DNA from: Ectopseudomonas chengduensis | GTDB taxonomy: Bacteria > Pseudomonadota > Gammaproteobacteria > Pseudomonadales > Pseudomonadaceae | NCBI RefSeq assembly: GCF_900102635.1 | Contig: NZ_FMZQ01000004.1 | Location: 248,001-312,000, forward strand | Length of the DNA: 64,000 nt | Direction: 5' to 3' | Shown here: positions 46,324 to 56,525 of the stretch, one piece after another | Layout: each line of letters opens with the position of its first letter | How positions within the stretch are numbered: position 1 is the first letter of the stretch | Program-made: the position numbers and the translations under genes | The notes under the pieces: generated by a model | Told to the model about the DNA's origin: nothing | Seen by the model: the letters and a program-made list of their open reading frames with translations, nothing else | The model's database searches: none

Positions 46324-46532
46324 GCAGGGTCGCTGAGGGGCAATACGGGAGCCGGCAATTGTCCTACTTCGCCCCCGAGAGAACAACTCCCGCGACCTAT
46401 TGTCCCAATAGACAGTTCGCCGCATCGTCCTGGCCAGTGGGCTTGCTCCAAGGCTTGTGTCATGATGCCGCGAACGTCGCAGGGCACGCGCCAGCACGGC
46501 CCCCGCCCCGGAATAACGCACGACAAGGCACT

Positions 46533-48260
46533 ATGAACAGACCCCTCGCGTTGCTCACTGCATTCGCCTTCCTCAGCGGCTGCCAAACCTTCGCCCCCAG
46601 CGAGCCGGACGGTACGCCGCCGGTACAGGAAGCCGATCAGACCACCCAGCTGGAACCGAGCGAATACGGCTCCTTCAGCGAGGAAACCCTGTTCGCCCTG
46701 CTCACTGCCGAGCTGGCCGGGCAGCGCAATCGCTTCGACATCGCCCTCAGCAACTACGTGCAGCAGGCCAACGCCACTGGCGATGCCGGTGTTGCCGAAC
46801 GCGCCTTCCGCATTGCCGAGTACCTCGGCGCCGAACAGGCCGCGCTCGACAGCGCACTGATCTGGGCCAGGAGCGCGCCAAGCAACATCGACGCCCAACG
46901 CGCCGCCGCCGTGCAGCTGGCCCGCGCTGGCCGTTACGACGAATCCATGACCTATATGGAGCAGGTGCTGCAGCGCCAGGGCGATACCCACTTCGACTTC
47001 CTCGCCCTGTCCGCCGCAGAAACCGACCCGGATACCCGCGCCGGCCTGCTGCAGGGCTTCGATCGCCTGCTGAGCAAGAACCCGGACAACAGCCAGCTGC
47101 TGTTCGGCAAGGCCATCCTCCTGCAACAGGACGGCCGCGCCGAAGAGGCACTGAAGCTGCTCGAAGACAGCGCGGCGAGCAGCAACGAGGTATCGCCGAT
47201 CCTGCTGCGCGCCCGCCTGCTGCAGAGCCTCGGCCGTGGCAAAGAGGCCATGCCGATCCTGCAGAAAGGCATCCGCAACAACCCCGACGACAAACGCCTG
47301 CGCCTGACCTATGCGCGCCTGCTGGTCGAGCAGGATCGCCTCGACGACGCCAAGGGCGAGTTCGCCAAGCTGGTGCAGGAAAACCCCAACGACGACGACC
47401 TGCGTTTCTCCCTGGCGCTGGTGTGCCTGGAAGCTGAAGCCTGGGAAGAAGCCATCGTCTACCTCGAAGAGCTGGTCGAACGCCGCAGCCATGTCGATGC
47501 CGCGCACTACAACCTCGGCCGCGCTTACGAAGCGCTGAGCGACAACGACAGAGCTCTGCAGGAATACGCCCTGGTCGGCCCGAGCAACGACTATCTGCCG
47601 GCCCAGCAACGCCAGGCCGAACTGCTGTTCGCCCAACAGCGCAATGAAGAAGCCAGCGCACGCCTGGCCCAGGCACGCAGCGCACAGCCCGATTACGCCA
47701 TCCAGCTGTACCTGATCGAAGCCGAAGGCCTGAGCAATCACCGCCAGGTCGAGGCAGCCTGGAAGGTGATCAACGAAGGGCTGGAACAGTACCCCAACGA
47801 CCTGAACCTGCTTTATACCCGCGCCATGCTCGCGGAAAAGCGCGATGACCTGGCCCAGCTGGAAACCGACCTACGCTATATCATCCAGCGCGAGCCGGAA
47901 CACGCCATGGCGCTCAACGCCCTCGGCTACACCCTGGCCGACCGCACCACGCGCTATGAAGAAGCGCGCGAGCTGATCGAGAAAGCGCACCAGCTCAACC
48001 CGGACGACCCGGCGATTCTCGACAGCCTCGGCTGGGTCAACTATCGCCAGGGCAACCTCGACGAGGCCGAGCGCCTGCTGCGCCAGGCCCTGGAGAAATT
48101 CCCCGACCACGAAGTGGCCGCCCACCTCGGCGAAGTGCTCTGGGCCCAAGGCAAGCAGCGCGACGCCCGACGCGTCTGGCGCGACGCCCTCAGCGCAACG
48201 CCCGACAGCCCCATTCTGCGTGACACGCTGTTGCGCCTGACCGGTTCCGAGACTCTTTGA
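46533..48260 (+). CDS. TPR-repeat lipoprotein
   Basis: A 575-residue protein with lipobox LSGC ([20 protein letters not shown]) and many tetratricopeptide repeats over almost its whole length, for example [23 protein letters not shown] and [61 protein letters not shown]. This is the PA4667-type protein always found between hemA and lolB in Pseudomonas. A scaffold for envelope protein complexes is likely; the exact role is unknown. The next gene starts within its stop codon. Confidence 0.93.
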   Translation: MNRPLALLTAFAFLSGCQTFAPSEPDGTPPVQEADQTTQLEPSEYGSFSEETLFALLTAELAGQRNRFDIALSNYVQQANATGDAGVAERAFRIAEYLGAEQAALDSALIWARSAPSNIDAQRAAAVQLARAGRYDESMTYMEQVLQRQGDTHFDFLALSAAETDPDTRAGLLQGFDRLLSKNPDNSQLLFGKAILLQQDGRAEEALKLLEDSAASSNEVSPILLRARLLQSLGRGKEAMPILQKGIRNNPDDKRLRLTYARLLVEQDRLDDAKGEFAKLVQENPNDDDLRFSLALVCLEAEAWEEAIVYLEELVERRSHVDAAHYNLGRAYEALSDNDRALQEYALVGPSNDYLPAQQRQAELLFAQQRNEEASARLAQARSAQPDYAIQLYLIEAEGLSNHRQVEAAWKVINEGLEQYPNDLNLLYTRAMLAEKRDDLAQLETDLRYIIQREPEHAMALNALGYTLADRTTRYEEARELIEKAHQLNPDDPAILDSLGWVNYRQGNLDEAERLLRQALEKFPDHEVAAHLGEVLWAQGKQRDARRVWRDALSATPDSPILRDTLLRLTGSETL

Positions 48261-48874
48261 TGCTTCGTCACCTACTCGTATTCAGCCTTATCGCCCTGCT
48301 CGCCGGCTGCGCCGGCCTCACCTCGCACGAAGCGCTGGAAGGCCAGGGCGACCCGGCCCAGTGGAAAGCCCACAAAGAGCAGATCACTCAGCTCGACGGC
48401 TGGCAGATCAACGGCAAGATCGGCATCCGCGCCCCGCAGGATTCCGGTAGCGCCACCCTGTTCTGGCTGCAGCGCCAGGATTACTACGACATTCGCCTGT
48501 CCGGCCCGCTGGGTGGCGGCGCCGCCCGCCTGACCGGCCGCCCGGGCGACATCCTGCTGGAAGTATCCAACCGCGGTCGTTTCCGCGCCGAATCGCCGGA
48601 AGCCCTGCTGCAAGAGCAACTGCGCCTGGACCTGCCGGTGTCCAACCTGCTCTGGTGGATTCGCGGCCTGCCCGCCCCGGAAAGCCGCAGCCGCATTACA
48701 CTCGATGAGCAAAGCCACCTGGCGCAGCTGGAACAGGACGGCTGGCAGGTCGAATACCAGCGCTACACCGAGCAGAACGGCTACGCCCTGCCGGAGCGCC
48801 TGAAGCTCTACGGCCAGGACCTGGAAGTGACCCTGGTGATCAAGGACTGGCAGCCGCGTCAGTTGGGGCAGTAA
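48260..48874 (+). CDS. lolB: Outer-membrane lipoprotein receptor LolB
   Basis: Accepts lipoproteins from periplasmic LolA and inserts them into the inner leaflet of the outer membrane. The 204-residue protein has lipobox LAGC and typical motifs [41 protein letters not shown] and [11 protein letters not shown]. The ATG shares its first base with the upstream stop (TGATG); a TTG one codon earlier is less likely. It is followed by a repeat-rich gap before ispE. Confidence 0.95.
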   Translation: MLRHLLVFSLIALLAGCAGLTSHEALEGQGDPAQWKAHKEQITQLDGWQINGKIGIRAPQDSGSATLFWLQRQDYYDIRLSGPLGGGAARLTGRPGDILLEVSNRGRFRAESPEALLQEQLRLDLPVSNLLWWIRGLPAPESRSRITLDEQSHLAQLEQDGWQVEYQRYTEQNGYALPERLKLYGQDLEVTLVIKDWQPRQLGQ

Positions 48875-48889
48875 GCGACCACATTCTCT

Positions 48890-49072
48890 GTGGGAGGGGC
48901 TTCAGCCGCGACAGCTTGCCCAGCGCCGCCCATAGCACGCAGCCGCGTGGATAGGCCACGCGGCCTGCTACTTCCGCGAACCACTTCCTCTCCCATTTAT
49001 GGGAGAGGGCCGGGGAGAGGGTGATTTGCCGCCCCTCTCCCCCGCCCCTTTCCCGCAAGCGGGAGAGGGGAG
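48890..49072. repeat. Repeat cluster between lolB and ispE
   Basis: The segment 48987-49022 (cctctcccatttatgggaga, gggccggggagagggt) is almost identical to 3603-3641 in the arc operon. It is followed at 49032-49071 by a related palindrome (cccctctcccccgc...gcgggagagggg). Upstream is a fragment of a REP-like string (gggaggggcttcagccgcga). The whole 231-base gap contains no gene. Confidence 0.85.
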
Positions 49073-49105
49073 GCAAGCCCCTAACACGACTCTTCAGCGC
49101 ACTCC

Positions 49106-49981
49106 ATGACCAACACCACCATCCCCAGCCACGCCGAACTGATCCTGCCCGCCCCCGCCAAGCTCAACCTGATGCTGCATATCCTCGGCCGCCGCGCCGA
49201 CGGCTATCACGAGCTGCAGACCCTGTTTCAGTTTCTCGACCACGGCGACGAACTCGGCTTCAGCGTTCGCCAGGATGGCGAAATCCGCCTGCATACACCC
49301 ATCGACGGCGTGCCACATGACAGCAACCTGATCGTGCGTGCGGCCAAAAGGTTGCAGGCAGCCAGCGGCACCCTACTGGGCGCCGATATCTGGCTGGACA
49401 AACGCCTGCCCATGGGCGGCGGCATCGGCGGCGGCAGCTCGGATGCCGCCACTACCCTGCTCGGCCTCGACCACCTGTGGAGCACCCAACTGGGCGAAGA
49501 TCGTCTGGCCGAACTGGGCCTGGCCCTCGGCGCCGACGTGCCGGTATTCGTGCGCGGCCACGCCGCCTTCGCCGAGGGCGTTGGCGAGCGCCTGACCCCC
49601 GTAAAACTGGACGAACCCTGGTTCCTCGTCGCCGTACCGCAAGTCTTTGTAAGCACAGCAGAAGTTTTCGGCTCGCCCGAGTTGACACGGGATACGCCGC
49701 CCATTAAAGTTCGCAGCCTTCTTGCGGGGGGTGGTCGAAACGACTGCCAGCCGGTCGTAGAGAAGCGTTACCCTGAAGTTCGTAACGCTTTGATCTTGTT
49801 GAACAAATTTGTTTCAGCTAGATTGACCGGCACTGGAGCTTGCATATTTGGGAGCTTCCCAAATAGGGACGATGCTGATAAAGTCGCCCGCCAACTTCCA
49901 GGCACTTTGCCGAGCTTTGTCGCTCAAGGTCGCAACATTTCGATGCTGCACCGCAGGCTCCAAGCATTGGCCAAGAAGTGA
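49106..49981 (+). CDS. ispE: 4-diphosphocytidyl-2-C-methyl-D-erythritol kinase IspE
   Basis: Phosphorylates CDP-methylerythritol in the MEP isoprenoid pathway. The 291-residue GHMP kinase starts [24 protein letters not shown], has the ATP loop [17 protein letters not shown] and ends with [12 protein letters not shown], the third GHMP motif. All motifs are intact, so it should be functional. The last third of the gene is oddly AT-rich and uses codons rare here (aga, ata, ttg), unlike the first two thirds; the change starts near 49640 and runs to the tRNA. Confidence 0.96.
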   Translation: MTNTTIPSHAELILPAPAKLNLMLHILGRRADGYHELQTLFQFLDHGDELGFSVRQDGEIRLHTPIDGVPHDSNLIVRAAKRLQAASGTLLGADIWLDKRLPMGGGIGGGSSDAATTLLGLDHLWSTQLGEDRLAELGLALGADVPVFVRGHAAFAEGVGERLTPVKLDEPWFLVAVPQVFVSTAEVFGSPELTRDTPPIKVRSLLAGGGRNDCQPVVEKRYPEVRNALILLNKFVSARLTGTGACIFGSFPNRDDADKVARQLPGTLPSFVAQGRNISMLHRRLQALAKK

Positions 49982-50007
49982 ATGCTCAGCATTCGGCTAT
50001 ACGATAC

Positions 50008-50082
50008 AGGGGCGTCGCCAAGCGGTAAGGCACCAGGTTTTGATCCTGGCATGCGTTGGTTCGAATCCAGCCGCCCCTGCCA
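50008..50082 (+). tRNA. tRNA-Gln (UUG), copy 1
   Basis: A full cloverleaf of 75 bases: acceptor AGGGGCG/CGCCCCT, anticodon stem CCAGG/CCTGG with loop TTTTGAT (anticodon TTG), T-arm GTTGG-TTCGAAT-CCAGC, encoded CCA end. It lies 26 bases after ispE. Confidence 0.97.
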
Positions 50083-50138
50083 TAACCTCCCTCGGGAGGC
50101 ATCGAGAACCGAGTCAACAAGCATTCAACACAGAATAT

Positions 50139-50213
50139 AGGGGCGTCGCCAAGCGGTAAGGCACCAGGTTTTGATCCTGGCATGCGTTGGTTCGAATCCA
50201 GCCGCCCCTGCCA
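50139..50213 (+). tRNA. tRNA-Gln (UUG), copy 2
   Basis: Same 75-base sequence as the copy at 50008, 56 bases further on, with encoded CCA. The two are probably one transcript. The spacer between them has a small stem (cctccctcgggagg). Confidence 0.97.
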
Positions 50214-50259
50214 TTTTCCATACCCATCCAGGTATACCCCCAGCCGGCAGGTACTGCGC

Positions 50260-51201
50260 GTGTCCAAGATGATGGTCTTCACGGGGAACGCAAACCCCGA
50301 TCTGGCGCGACGGATCGTTCGTCAGCTGCACATTCCCCTCGGCGATGCTTCGGTCGGTAAGTTCTCCGACGGCGAAGTCATGATCGAAATCAACGAGAAC
50401 GTTCGCGGTAAGGACGTCTTCCTGATTCAGCCGACCTGTGCACCCACCAACGACAACCTGATGGAACTGGTAGTGATGGCCGACGCCTTCCGCCGTTCCT
50501 CGGCGACTCGCATCACTGCAGTCATCCCCTACTTCGGTTATGCCCGCCAGGATCGCCGTCCGCGTTCCGCGCGCGTGGCAATCAGCGCCAAAGTGGTTGC
50601 CGACATGCTCACCGTGGTCGGTATCGACCGCGTGCTGACCGTCGACCTGCACGCTGACCAGATCCAGGGCTTCTTCGACATCCCGGTGGACAACATCTAC
50701 GGCTCCCCGGTCCTGGTCGACGACATCGAAGACCAGCGCTTCGACAACCTGATGATCGTCTCCCCCGATATCGGTGGCGTCGTACGTGCTCGCGCCGTGG
50801 CCAAGAGCCTGGGCGTCGACCTGGCGATCATCGACAAGCGTCGTGAGAAGGCCAACCAGTCCGAAGTGATGCACATCATCGGTGACGTCGAAGGCCGTAC
50901 CTGCATCCTGGTCGACGACATGGTCGACACTGCCGGCACCCTGTGCCACGCCGCCAAAGCACTGAAAGAGCGCGGCGCCGCCAAGGTCTACGCCTACTGC
51001 ACCCACCCGGTGCTGTCCGGCCGCGCCATCGAGAACATCGAGAATTCCGTCCTGGACGAGCTGGTGGTCACCAACACCATCCCGCTGTCCGCTGCTGCGC
51101 AGTCCTGCTCGCGTATTCGCCAGCTCGACATCGCCCCGGTCGTCGCCGAAGCGGTCCGCCGCATCAGCAACGAAGAATCGATCAGCGCCATGTTCCGCTA
51201 A
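50260..51201 (+). CDS. prs: Ribose-phosphate pyrophosphokinase Prs
   Basis: Makes PRPP from ribose 5-phosphate and ATP. The GTG start gives 313 residues, the family length, and the N terminus (M)[21 protein letters not shown]. Motifs are the flexible loop YARQDRRPR, the ribose/metal site [18 protein letters not shown] and the PRPP loop [14 protein letters not shown]. It is followed by a strong terminator. Confidence 0.98.
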   Translation: MSKMMVFTGNANPDLARRIVRQLHIPLGDASVGKFSDGEVMIEINENVRGKDVFLIQPTCAPTNDNLMELVVMADAFRRSSATRITAVIPYFGYARQDRRPRSARVAISAKVVADMLTVVGIDRVLTVDLHADQIQGFFDIPVDNIYGSPVLVDDIEDQRFDNLMIVSPDIGGVVRARAVAKSLGVDLAIIDKRREKANQSEVMHIIGDVEGRTCILVDDMVDTAGTLCHAAKALKERGAAKVYAYCTHPVLSGRAIENIENSVLDELVVTNTIPLSAAAQSCSRIRQLDIAPVVAEAVRRISNEESISAMFR

Positions 51202-51223
51202 GCGGAACTGGCCAGATCACACT

Positions 51224-51247
51224 GCCCCGCCTCGTGCGGGGCTTTTT
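51224..51247 (+). terminator. Intrinsic terminator after prs
   Basis: GCCCCGC-ctcgt-GCGGGGC followed by TTTTT, 23 bases after the prs stop. Confidence 0.93.
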
Positions 51248-51308
51248 GCCCTACCGCCCTAGGCTGGTCGCAAGCCACAAGGCGGTTTGGTTATTTTGGA
51301 GATGTGAA

Positions 51309-51914
51309 ATGACTGTTGAATTTGCCCTGAATGCCGAAGTGCGTTCCGACCTGGGGAAAGGTGCGAGCCGCCGCCTGCGTCGTAACGTGTCCATGGTGCC
51401 TGCCGTGATCTACGGTGGCGACAAAGCCCCGCAATCGATCAGCCTGCTGGCCAAAGACCTGGCCAAGCTGCTGGAAAACGAAGCTGCCTTCAGCCACGTC
51501 CTGAGCCTGGACGTTGCCGGTACCAAAGAAAGCGTCCTGATCAAAGCCCTGCAGCGCCACCCGGCCAAAGGCTTCGTTCTGCACGCTGACTTCCAGCGCG
51601 TCGTAGCCGGCCAGAAACTGACCGCCCACGTACCCCTGCACTTCATCAACGAAGCAACCGCCGTTGGCGTGAAGCAGCAAGGTGGCGAGATCTCCCACAC
51701 CATCAGCGAAGTCGAAGTTTCCTGCCTGCCGAAAGACCTGCCGGAATTCATCGAAGTCGACATGGCTGCCGTAGAAGTTGGCCAGACCGTCCACATGTCC
51801 GACCTGAAGCTGCCGAAAGGCGTTGAGCTGGTTGCTCTGGCTCACGGTAACGACCTGGCTGTCTCCAACATCCACGCCAGCCGCGTTAAAGACGAAGAAG
51901 GCGCTGCCGAGTAA
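51309..51914 (+). CDS. rplY: 50S ribosomal protein L25/general stress protein Ctc
   Basis: Binds 5S rRNA in the large subunit. The 201-residue protein has the L25 domain ([33 protein letters not shown]) followed by the CTC-type C-terminal beta domain ([40 protein letters not shown]), the long form typical of Pseudomonas. It starts at the Met of [12 protein letters not shown] hairpin follows at 51931. Confidence 0.97.
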   Translation: MTVEFALNAEVRSDLGKGASRRLRRNVSMVPAVIYGGDKAPQSISLLAKDLAKLLENEAAFSHVLSLDVAGTKESVLIKALQRHPAKGFVLHADFQRVVAGQKLTAHVPLHFINEATAVGVKQQGGEISHTISEVEVSCLPKDLPEFIEVDMAAVEVGQTVHMSDLKLPKGVELVALAHGNDLAVSNIHASRVKDEEGAAE

Positions 51915-51930
51915 TCACAGCGCGGAACCC

Positions 51931-51954
51931 GCCCGGCAGGCGATCACGCCGGGC
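51931..51954 (+). terminator. Hairpin after rplY
   Basis: GCCCGGC (51931-51937) pairs with GCCGGGC (51948-51954), followed by GATTTCC. The T-run is weak, so it may only attenuate transcription into pth. Confidence 0.5.
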
Positions 51955-51977
51955 GATTTCCTCAAAAGGGCTCCTGT

Positions 51978-52568
51978 ATGACTGCCGTACAACTGATCGT
52001 TGGCCTGGGTAACCCCGGCCCCGAATACGACCAGACCCGGCACAATGCAGGGGCCCTTTTCGTTGAGCGCGTGGCCGAGAGCCAGCGCGTCAACCTCAGC
52101 GTCGATCGCAAATATTTCGGCCTGGTGGGCAAGTTCGTTCACCAGGGGCGCGAAGTTCGCCTGCTCATCCCCACCACCTACATGAACCGCAGCGGCCAGT
52201 CCGTGGCGGCCTTGGCCAATTTCTTCAAGCTCAAGCCCGAAGAAATCCTGGTGGCCCACGACGAACTCGACATGCCACCCGGCGTCGCCAAGCTCAAACA
52301 GGGCGGCGGCCACGGTGGGCACAACGGCCTGCGCGACATCATCGCCCAGCTCGGCAACCAGAATAACTTCCATCGCCTGCGGCTCGGCATCGGCCATCCG
52401 GGGCACGCCAGCCTGGTATCCGGCTACGTGCTCGGACGCGCCCCACGCAGCGAACAGGAACTGCTCGACAAGAGCATCGACTTCGCCTTGGACGTCCTGC
52501 CGGAAATACTTGCCGGCGACTGGACCGTGGCCATGCGCAAACTGCATAGCCAGAAGGCCACCAAGTAA
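51978..52568 (+). CDS. pth: Peptidyl-tRNA hydrolase Pth
   Basis: Releases tRNA from prematurely ended peptidyl-tRNA. The 196-residue protein has the hallmark [18 protein letters not shown] with the catalytic His, [12 protein letters not shown], and [11 protein letters not shown]...[13 protein letters not shown]. It follows rplY and precedes ychF as in other Pseudomonas. Confidence 0.98.
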   Translation: MTAVQLIVGLGNPGPEYDQTRHNAGALFVERVAESQRVNLSVDRKYFGLVGKFVHQGREVRLLIPTTYMNRSGQSVAALANFFKLKPEEILVAHDELDMPPGVAKLKQGGGHGGHNGLRDIIAQLGNQNNFHRLRLGIGHPGHASLVSGYVLGRAPRSEQELLDKSIDFALDVLPEILAGDWTVAMRKLHSQKATK

Positions 52569-52592
52569 CCATCTTTTACCGAGGGACACATC

Positions 52593-53693
52593 ATGGGATT
52601 CAACTGCGGCATCGTCGGCCTGCCCAACGTCGGCAAGTCCACCCTGTTCAACGCCCTCACCAAATCCGGCATCGCGGCGGAGAACTTCCCCTTCTGTACC
52701 ATCGAGCCGAACAGCGGCATCGTGCCCATGCCTGACCCGCGCCTGGATGCCCTGGCCGAAATCGTCAAACCCGAGAAGGTCATCCCCACCACCATGGAAT
52801 TCGTCGACATCGCCGGCCTGGTCGCGGGCGCGTCGAAAGGTGAGGGGCTGGGCAACAAATTCCTCGCCAACATCCGCGAAACCGACGCCATCGCCCACGT
52901 AGTGCGCTGCTTCGAAGACGACAACGTCATCCACGTTGCCAACAGCGTCGACCCCAAGCGCGACATCGAGATCATCGACCTCGAACTGATCATGGCCGAC
53001 CTCGACAGCAGCGAGAAACAACTGCAGCGCGTGGCTCGCACCGCTAAAGGTGGCGACAAGGAATCCGTGGCGCAGAAGGCCCTGCTGGAAAAGCTCATCC
53101 CCCACCTCACCGAAGGCAAGCCGGCGCGCAGCCTGCTGAAAGATCTGGGTGACGACGAGAAGCGCCTGGCCAAGACCTTCCACCTGCTCACCACCAAGCC
53201 GGTGATGTACATCGCCAACGTCGCCGAAGACGGCTTCGAGAACAACCCGCACCTCGACGTGGTAAAAGCCATCGCCGAAGAAGAAGGCGCCATCGTCGTG
53301 CCGGTGTGCAACAAGATCGAAGCCGAGATCGCCGAACTGGACGATCTCGAAGAAATGCAGATGTTCCTCGAAACCATGGGCATGGAAGAGCCGGGCCTGA
53401 ACCGCGTGATCCGCGCCGGTTACTCGCTGCTCAACCTGCAGACCTACTTCACCGCAGGCGTGAAGGAAGTACGTGCCTGGACCGTCAAGGTCGGCGCCAC
53501 CGCCCCGCAGTCGGCTGCAGCGATCCACACCGACTTCGAAAAAGGCTTCATCCGCGCCGAAGTCATCGCCTACAACGACTTCATCCAGTACAAGGGCGAA
53601 GCCGGCGCCAAGGAAGCCGGCAAATGGCGCCTGGAAGGCAAGGACTACATCGTCAAGGACGGCGACGTGATGCACTTCCGCTTTAACGTTTAA
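52593..53693 (+). CDS. ychF: Redox-regulated ribosome-binding ATPase YchF
   Basis: OBG-family P-loop NTPase that prefers ATP. The 366-residue protein has G1 [17 protein letters not shown], the G3-like [20 protein letters not shown], a coiled-coil middle and the C-terminal TGS domain ending [11 protein letters not shown]. Last core gene before the genomic island, whose left boundary lies in the next 200 bases. Confidence 0.98.
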   Translation: MGFNCGIVGLPNVGKSTLFNALTKSGIAAENFPFCTIEPNSGIVPMPDPRLDALAEIVKPEKVIPTTMEFVDIAGLVAGASKGEGLGNKFLANIRETDAIAHVVRCFEDDNVIHVANSVDPKRDIEIIDLELIMADLDSSEKQLQRVARTAKGGDKESVAQKALLEKLIPHLTEGKPARSLLKDLGDDEKRLAKTFHLLTTKPVMYIANVAEDGFENNPHLDVVKAIAEEEGAIVVPVCNKIEAEIAELDDLEEMQMFLETMGMEEPGLNRVIRAGYSLLNLQTYFTAGVKEVRAWTVKVGATAPQSAAAIHTDFEKGFIRAEVIAYNDFIQYKGEAGAKEAGKWRLEGKDYIVKDGDVMHFRFNV

Positions 53694-53713
53694 ACGTGTG
53701 ATCAACGTCTGAC

Positions 53714-53881
53714 GATTTTTTCTGAACTCAGGAGCGCTCAATAGCGCTCGATGGAATGGGCAGGCCTTTTGAAATCAATAGCTTGCCTAACAATACGGTC
53801 TGCTGAGCGTTCCTATTGTTCATCGAGTTCTGAAAAAATCGGGGGTAGCGTTGGGGGTACTCGTGTTCAACCGTGGGGGTA
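53714..53881. promoter_or_regulatory. Integrase control/attachment region with repeats
   Basis: GATTTTTTCTGAACTC (53714-53729) faces GAGTTCTGAAAAAATC (53825-53840), 15 of 16 bases complementary. It is followed by three direct copies of GGGGGTA at 53841, 53853 and 53875, just before the integrase start. Such short direct repeats fit integrase arm-type binding sites. The exact att core was not found. Confidence 0.55.
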
Positions 53882-53906
53882 TTTTTCCCCGCAGTGGAGT
53901 CCAACG

Positions 53907-55118
53907 ATGCCCGAGAATCTACTCACCGACCTCGAGGTCAGGTCGGCCAAATCGACTGATCGAGACTGGAAACTTTCAGACGGCGGGGGCTTGTTCCTGC
54001 TGGTTAAGCCCACCGGCGGCAAGCTCTGGCGGTGGAAGTACCGCCTGCAAGGCAAGGAGAACCTCTTTGCCATTGGCGGCTTTCCTCAAGTAAGTCTTGC
54101 GGAGGCGCGCGCGGCCCGTGAGAAGGCGCGTGCCTTGGTCAAGCAAGGCGTCCATCCTGCCCATGAACGGCAGCAGGTCAAGCAGCGCAACCTCGAAGCG
54201 CTGGAGGAACGCAAGCGCGCGAAGGAAAGCTCGTTCGCCAAGGTAGCGCAGGCGTACCTGGCCGAGATCAAGCCAGTCTTTGCGCTCAGTTCCTACCGCA
54301 CGAAAGAATCCCGCATCAGGAAGTACCTGTCGCCGAAGTTTGATGGGTTGCCGATGAGCGACATCGGCGTGAAGCAGATCCGCCCTCTGCTGGAGGAATG
54401 CAAGGCACATGGTGCGTGGGCGGCCATCCATGTCAAAGGCGATCTTTCTGCCATCTTCGAGTTCGCGGTTGTGCGTGGCTTGGTAGAGGCCAATCCAATT
54501 CCCAGCCTGCGTGGGCTGCTGCGTGTGCCGCTCAGCGAGAGCAAGGCGGCGATGACGCGAGAGCAAATCCAGAAGTTCTATCAGGAGTTGTGCGGCTACA
54601 GGGGCTATCCGGAAACCTCGTTGTGTCTGCGGTTGATTGCGCTGACTGCCTGCCGTCCAGGGGAAGCGGCGGATGCCGAGTGGGACGAGTTCGACTTTGA
54701 GGATGCATTGTGGCGTCGGCCTGCGGTGAAGATGAAGGCGCGGCGTGACCATGTCAGCCCGTTGTCTGCACAGGCCATCGCCGTGCTGAAGGATTTGCAG
54801 TGCATCACGGGCGGTGGCCGCTATCTGTTCCCACACCGGAGCGGCAAGGGCTTCACCACGCCCAATCGGCTCACCTACGCAATGCGTGACATGAACCTGG
54901 GACGGGGTACAACGCCGCATTGCTGGCGGACGACCTTTTCGACTTGGGCCAATGAGAACGGGTACCGGCCTGATGCAATCGAGCGGCAGCTTGCCCACGT
55001 GGAAAGCAACAAGGTGCGGGCGACATATAACAAAGCACTGCTACTGGATCAGAGAAGGACGCTGTTGCAGGACTGGGCGGACTACCTGGGTGCTGCGGAG
55101 GGCAGCGGCACGGCATAG
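53907..55118 (+). CDS. P4-type tyrosine integrase
   Basis: A 403-residue site-specific recombinase. The N-terminal DUF4102 arm-binding domain has SDGGGLFLLVKPTGGKLWRWKYRLQGKENLFAIGGFPQVSLAEARAAR; the catalytic part has Arg in LTACRPGEAADAEW, the HxxR box in HCWRTTFSTWANENG, a late His in QLAHVESNKVRATY and the nucleophile Tyr in that segment. The ATG was chosen because the domain starts directly after it; the open frame reaches 52 codons further up, through the repeats. It drives integration and excision of the island. Confidence 0.94.
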   Translation: MPENLLTDLEVRSAKSTDRDWKLSDGGGLFLLVKPTGGKLWRWKYRLQGKENLFAIGGFPQVSLAEARAAREKARALVKQGVHPAHERQQVKQRNLEALEERKRAKESSFAKVAQAYLAEIKPVFALSSYRTKESRIRKYLSPKFDGLPMSDIGVKQIRPLLEECKAHGAWAAIHVKGDLSAIFEFAVVRGLVEANPIPSLRGLLRVPLSESKAAMTREQIQKFYQELCGYRGYPETSLCLRLIALTACRPGEAADAEWDEFDFEDALWRRPAVKMKARRDHVSPLSAQAIAVLKDLQCITGGGRYLFPHRSGKGFTTPNRLTYAMRDMNLGRGTTPHCWRTTFSTWANENGYRPDAIERQLAHVESNKVRATYNKALLLDQRRTLLQDWADYLGAAEGSGTA

Positions 55119-55240
55119 GGAAGAGTTGGCTGGGTGTTGCAGAACCAATGGACAGGGCGGCCTTTTCCTTTTCTGGATAGGGCCGTTGTCCCTTGAATGC
55201 CATTCCCTTGCCGTTCGCCTTCCGAAGGCTGGGTGCTGAT

Positions 55241-55440
55241 AATGAGGTAGGTAATGAAATAAATGGGGTATTTTTTGATTAATTACCCTATTTTTGAGTT
55301 CATGTCGCCCATTTCCGCCCTGGTCAGCCATGCCAACTCCTCGCGACCGGTCCAATATTCAGGAAATGGGGTAGTCAAACACTGTTAATGAGGTATTTCT
55401 AGAGACAATGCCCCATTTAAAGGCTATGATTACCCCATTT
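55241..55440. promoter_or_regulatory. Operator array AAATGGGGTA / TACCCCATTT before the Fic gene
   Basis: At least seven copies or near-copies of one 10-base motif lie in 200 AT-rich bases: AATGAGGTAG at 55241, AAATGGGGTA at 55261, TACCCTATTT at 55284, AAATGGGGTA at 55364, TAATGAGGTA at 55386, TGCCCCATTT at 55409 and TACCCCATTT at 55431. The 55261/55284 and 55364/55431 pairs face each other. The rest of the 345-base gap 55119-55463 shows no gene. The Fic protein's winged helix is the likely binder. Confidence 0.7.
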
Positions 55441-55463
55441 ACACAGCCTGGGCTTACATTTCC

Positions 55464-56525
55464 ATGCACTCGCTCACACCCGAGTACCTCGCCGCGCTTC
55501 GCTTCGACGGCACCCAGGCTGCCACGTTGCGCTCACTGGGCGAGTACCAGGGCAAGCAGCAACTCTACGCCGCGCAGTCGCCCGAAGCCCTCAAGGGGCT
55601 GCGCCAGATCGCGGTGGTCGAGTCCACCGAGTCTTCCAACCGTCTGGAAGGCATTGTCGTCGCACCCTCGCGGCTGAAGTCTCTTGTCATCCGCAACGCA
55701 ACGCCAAAGAGCCGTTCCGAACAGGAGATCGCCGGCTACCGTGACGCCCTGGCGCTGATCCACGAATCGGCCGCGCACATGCCCTTCAGCGAGGGCGTAG
55801 TGCTGCAACTCCACACCCTGCTGTACCGCTATATGCCGCAGGCGGGCGGGCGCTGGAAGGCTACCAATAACGACATCATCGAACGTCACCCGGACGGCAC
55901 GTCATGTCTACGCTTCCAGCCAGTCGCAGCGCACCTGACGCCGATGGCCATGGGCGATCTGACCGTGCGATACGCCACCGCGCTGGATCAGCACCTAGCC
56001 GACCCTCTCGTACTGGTGCCGCTGGCGATGCTCGACTTCCTGTGCATCCACCCTTTCCCGGACGGCAACGGTCGCATGTCCCGCTTGTTGACCCTGCTGC
56101 TGCTCTACCACTTCGACTATGCCGTGGGCCGCTACATCAGTCTGGAACGCATCTTCGAGGAAACCAAGGAAGGCTATTACGAGACGCTGGAAGCCAGCTC
56201 GCAGGGCTGGCACCAGGGGCAGCACGACGTAAAGCCCTGGCTTGACTACTTCTGGGGCGCCTTGCTGCGGGCCTACCGCGAGTTCGAGGAGCGTGTCGGC
56301 ACCATCGAGCGTGGCCGTGGCAGCAAAGGCGACCGGGTGCGGACGGAAGTTCTGGGGCGCACCCTGCCATTCTCGATTTCCGAGATTGAAGAAGCCTGCC
56401 CGGGCGTGAGCCGGGACATGGTTCGACTAGTGCTGCGAGCGATGAAATCAGAAGGCTTGATTGAATCGACTGGTAAGGGGCGAGGTGCGAAGTGGCTTCG
56501 CACCGATCAATCGGGTGAGAAATGA
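55464..56525 (+). CDS. Fic-family protein with C-terminal winged helix
   Basis: A 353-residue AMPylase-type protein. The active-site motif HPFPDGNGRMSR at about residues 195-206 is complete (HxFxDGNGRxxR). An inhibitory motif [S/T]xxxE[G/N] is present as SNRLEG near residue 57, so this is a class II Fic with built-in inhibition. The end (FSISEIEEACPGVSRDMVRLVLRAMKSEGLIESTGKGRGAKW) reads as a winged helix. It transfers AMP to hydroxyl groups of target proteins; targets unknown. It overlaps the helicase gene by ATGA, which ties it to the putative defence operon. Confidence 0.92.
   Translation: MHSLTPEYLAALRFDGTQAATLRSLGEYQGKQQLYAAQSPEALKGLRQIAVVESTESSNRLEGIVVAPSRLKSLVIRNATPKSRSEQEIAGYRDALALIHESAAHMPFSEGVVLQLHTLLYRYMPQAGGRWKATNNDIIERHPDGTSCLRFQPVAAHLTPMAMGDLTVRYATALDQHLADPLVLVPLAMLDFLCIHPFPDGNGRMSRLLTLLLLYHFDYAVGRYISLERIFEETKEGYYETLEASSQGWHQGQHDVKPWLDYFWGALLRAYREFEERVGTIERGRGSKGDRVRTEVLGRTLPFSISEIEEACPGVSRDMVRLVLRAMKSEGLIESTGKGRGAKWLRTDQSGEK

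Noticed and set aside
53841..53881. Short direct repeats before the integrase considered as a CRISPR array
   Set aside because: Seven-base repeats with unequal 12- and 22-base spacing are far too short; there are no cas genes.
55241..55440. Repeats before the Fic gene considered as plasmid replication iterons
   Set aside because: Copies occur in both orientations, no Rep gene is present and the array sits at a promoter; an operator array fits better.
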